Source: Glandiceps talaboti (lineage: Eukaryota > Hemichordata > Enteropneusta > Spengelidae). From it: 64,000 nucleotides of DNA. The stretch is taken from assembly GCF_964340395.1 (NCBI RefSeq), contig NC_135554.1, forward strand, positions 12,659,251 through 12,723,250, in the 5' to 3' direction. The notes below the pieces were generated by a model. The model saw only the letters and a program-made list of their open reading frames with translations, searched no databases and was not told the DNA's origin. The translations under genes were made by a program, and so were the position numbers. This document shows, one piece after another, positions 63,197-64,000 of this stretch. The first letter of the stretch is position 1, and the number at the start of each line of letters is the position of its first letter.

Positions 63197-64000
63197 ACTG
63201 GCGGACCAACCGTTGTTGTTTTTAATGACCGGGTTAAAGGCCTCGGTTTCAAACTGCCGAAGAAAGGTGATCCCACTCTGTGATAGCTGGCCAGGAAGAA
63301 CCTTTCTCTCAATCTTAAGCAGGATCTTCTGAAGAATTCTTCTCAACAGGTTTAATACAGCGGTAGATGACAAACCTAGAGAGGGCAAAGCAGATTTTCG
63401 CTGAGGGAGAATATGCATTGAAAAGGTATTTGCTGTTCACATCATATAATGGAATGTAAACCTCTCCATCAACGTCATATATTTCCATAAGGCATACGAT
63501 AGTGTTCACCGGCCATGAGAGTTGATGGAAAATTCTTAGAGCCCAAAGCATATCACACATGATTGCCAAACTAATTGGGAAATTGTATGAGCACTTTTAA
63601 TATGCAGCACAATTCTTGACAACACTCTTACAGTTTATTTGACCGGGGGGGGGGGGGGGCTGCGGTGGATTTGTAGAGGGGTCACCCTTTTTTTGAATTT
63701 GGCAGTAGGGGGGTCATGTCGTTTTCAAAATAAATTGTGGATGGGGGTGTCATTGTGTTCTAGATTGTGATGGAAGAAAACACAACTTTGCTACAATGGC
63801 ATATATATGTGGTACATGTAAATATTTGTTCTTGTCCCTGTTTCTTACATGATTTCTTTAATATTACTTATTAGTTCAAACATAACTCTACATATACATA
63901 TACATGTATTACCTAGCTACCACACTAGTTACAGAACTGGAGCAAAAGTGAACTTGGAGGTTTCGTAATGGTAATATTCATAGATTGAAAGAAGTTATTC
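63197..64000. other. Terminal sequence, no gene assigned
   Basis: Two overlapping minus-strand frames (63315-63569 and about 63209-63418) have no recognisable domain. A poly-G run of about 17 lies near 63643-63659. A partial exon cut by the window edge cannot be ruled out. Confidence 0.3.

Noticed and set aside
63315-63569. Candidate exon at the right edge
   Set aside because: Two overlapping frames on the same strand, no domain and no paired splice sites that I can defend within the window.

Overview
This is a window of animal (metazoan) nuclear DNA. It has spliced genes with GT/AG introns, many retrotransposon remnants, long (TA)n, (GTAT)n and (CTGT)n microsatellites, and AT-rich intergenic sequence. 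The gene families point to a marine invertebrate: Roc-COR proteins with a death domain, C-type-lectin membrane proteins, and a Ty3/gypsy element with integrase ahead of reverse transcriptase. That gene order was first described from deuterostomes, so a lancelet, hemichordate or echinoderm is possible, but a lophotrochozoan is not excluded.

Left part (1-29 kb). Two tandem paralogous genes on the minus strand (1697-6176 and 16944-20919) each encode about 1,070 residues from one 2.9-kb exon plus two small exons. The product is a Roc-COR GTPase with a C-terminal death domain. In both, the GTPase domain is interrupted between its P-loop/switch I half and its DxxG/switch II half by about 390 residues, of which about 280 form some ten hydrophobic segments. 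This split membrane-embedded GTPase, whose insert has a weak antiporter-like look, is the best candidate here for an undescribed system. Between the two genes lies a 5.5-kb non-autonomous LTR retrotransposon (10934-16412) with two 702-bp LTRs. Two back-to-back palindromes (7187-7333 and 27410-27558) carry hammerhead-ribozyme-like cores on both strands, with a compensatory change in stem I between copies.

Right part (29-63 kb). A large imperfect inverted duplication has arms at about 29.03-40.9 kb and 49.14-63.05 kb. Each arm carries one six-exon gene for a type I membrane protein: signal peptide, a domain of unknown family, a C-type-lectin-like domain, a Ser/Thr-rich stalk with a 31-residue tandem repeat, a transmembrane helix and a short tail. 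One gene is on the plus strand (32252-38822) and one on the minus strand (50805-58940). Comparing the arms shows which insertions came after the duplication: a 0.9-kb element with inverted GC-rich termini, a 1-kb segment with a foldback hairpin, a LINE tail, and a decayed APE-type LINE inserted in a (TA)n tract. The spacer between the arms holds a truncated Gmr1-like Ty3/gypsy fragment with protease-integrase-RT-RNase H order.

The Roc-COR-death and lectin genes are both of kinds used in invertebrate recognition and death or immune signalling, and both are duplicated locally. A functional link between them is not shown by the sequence.
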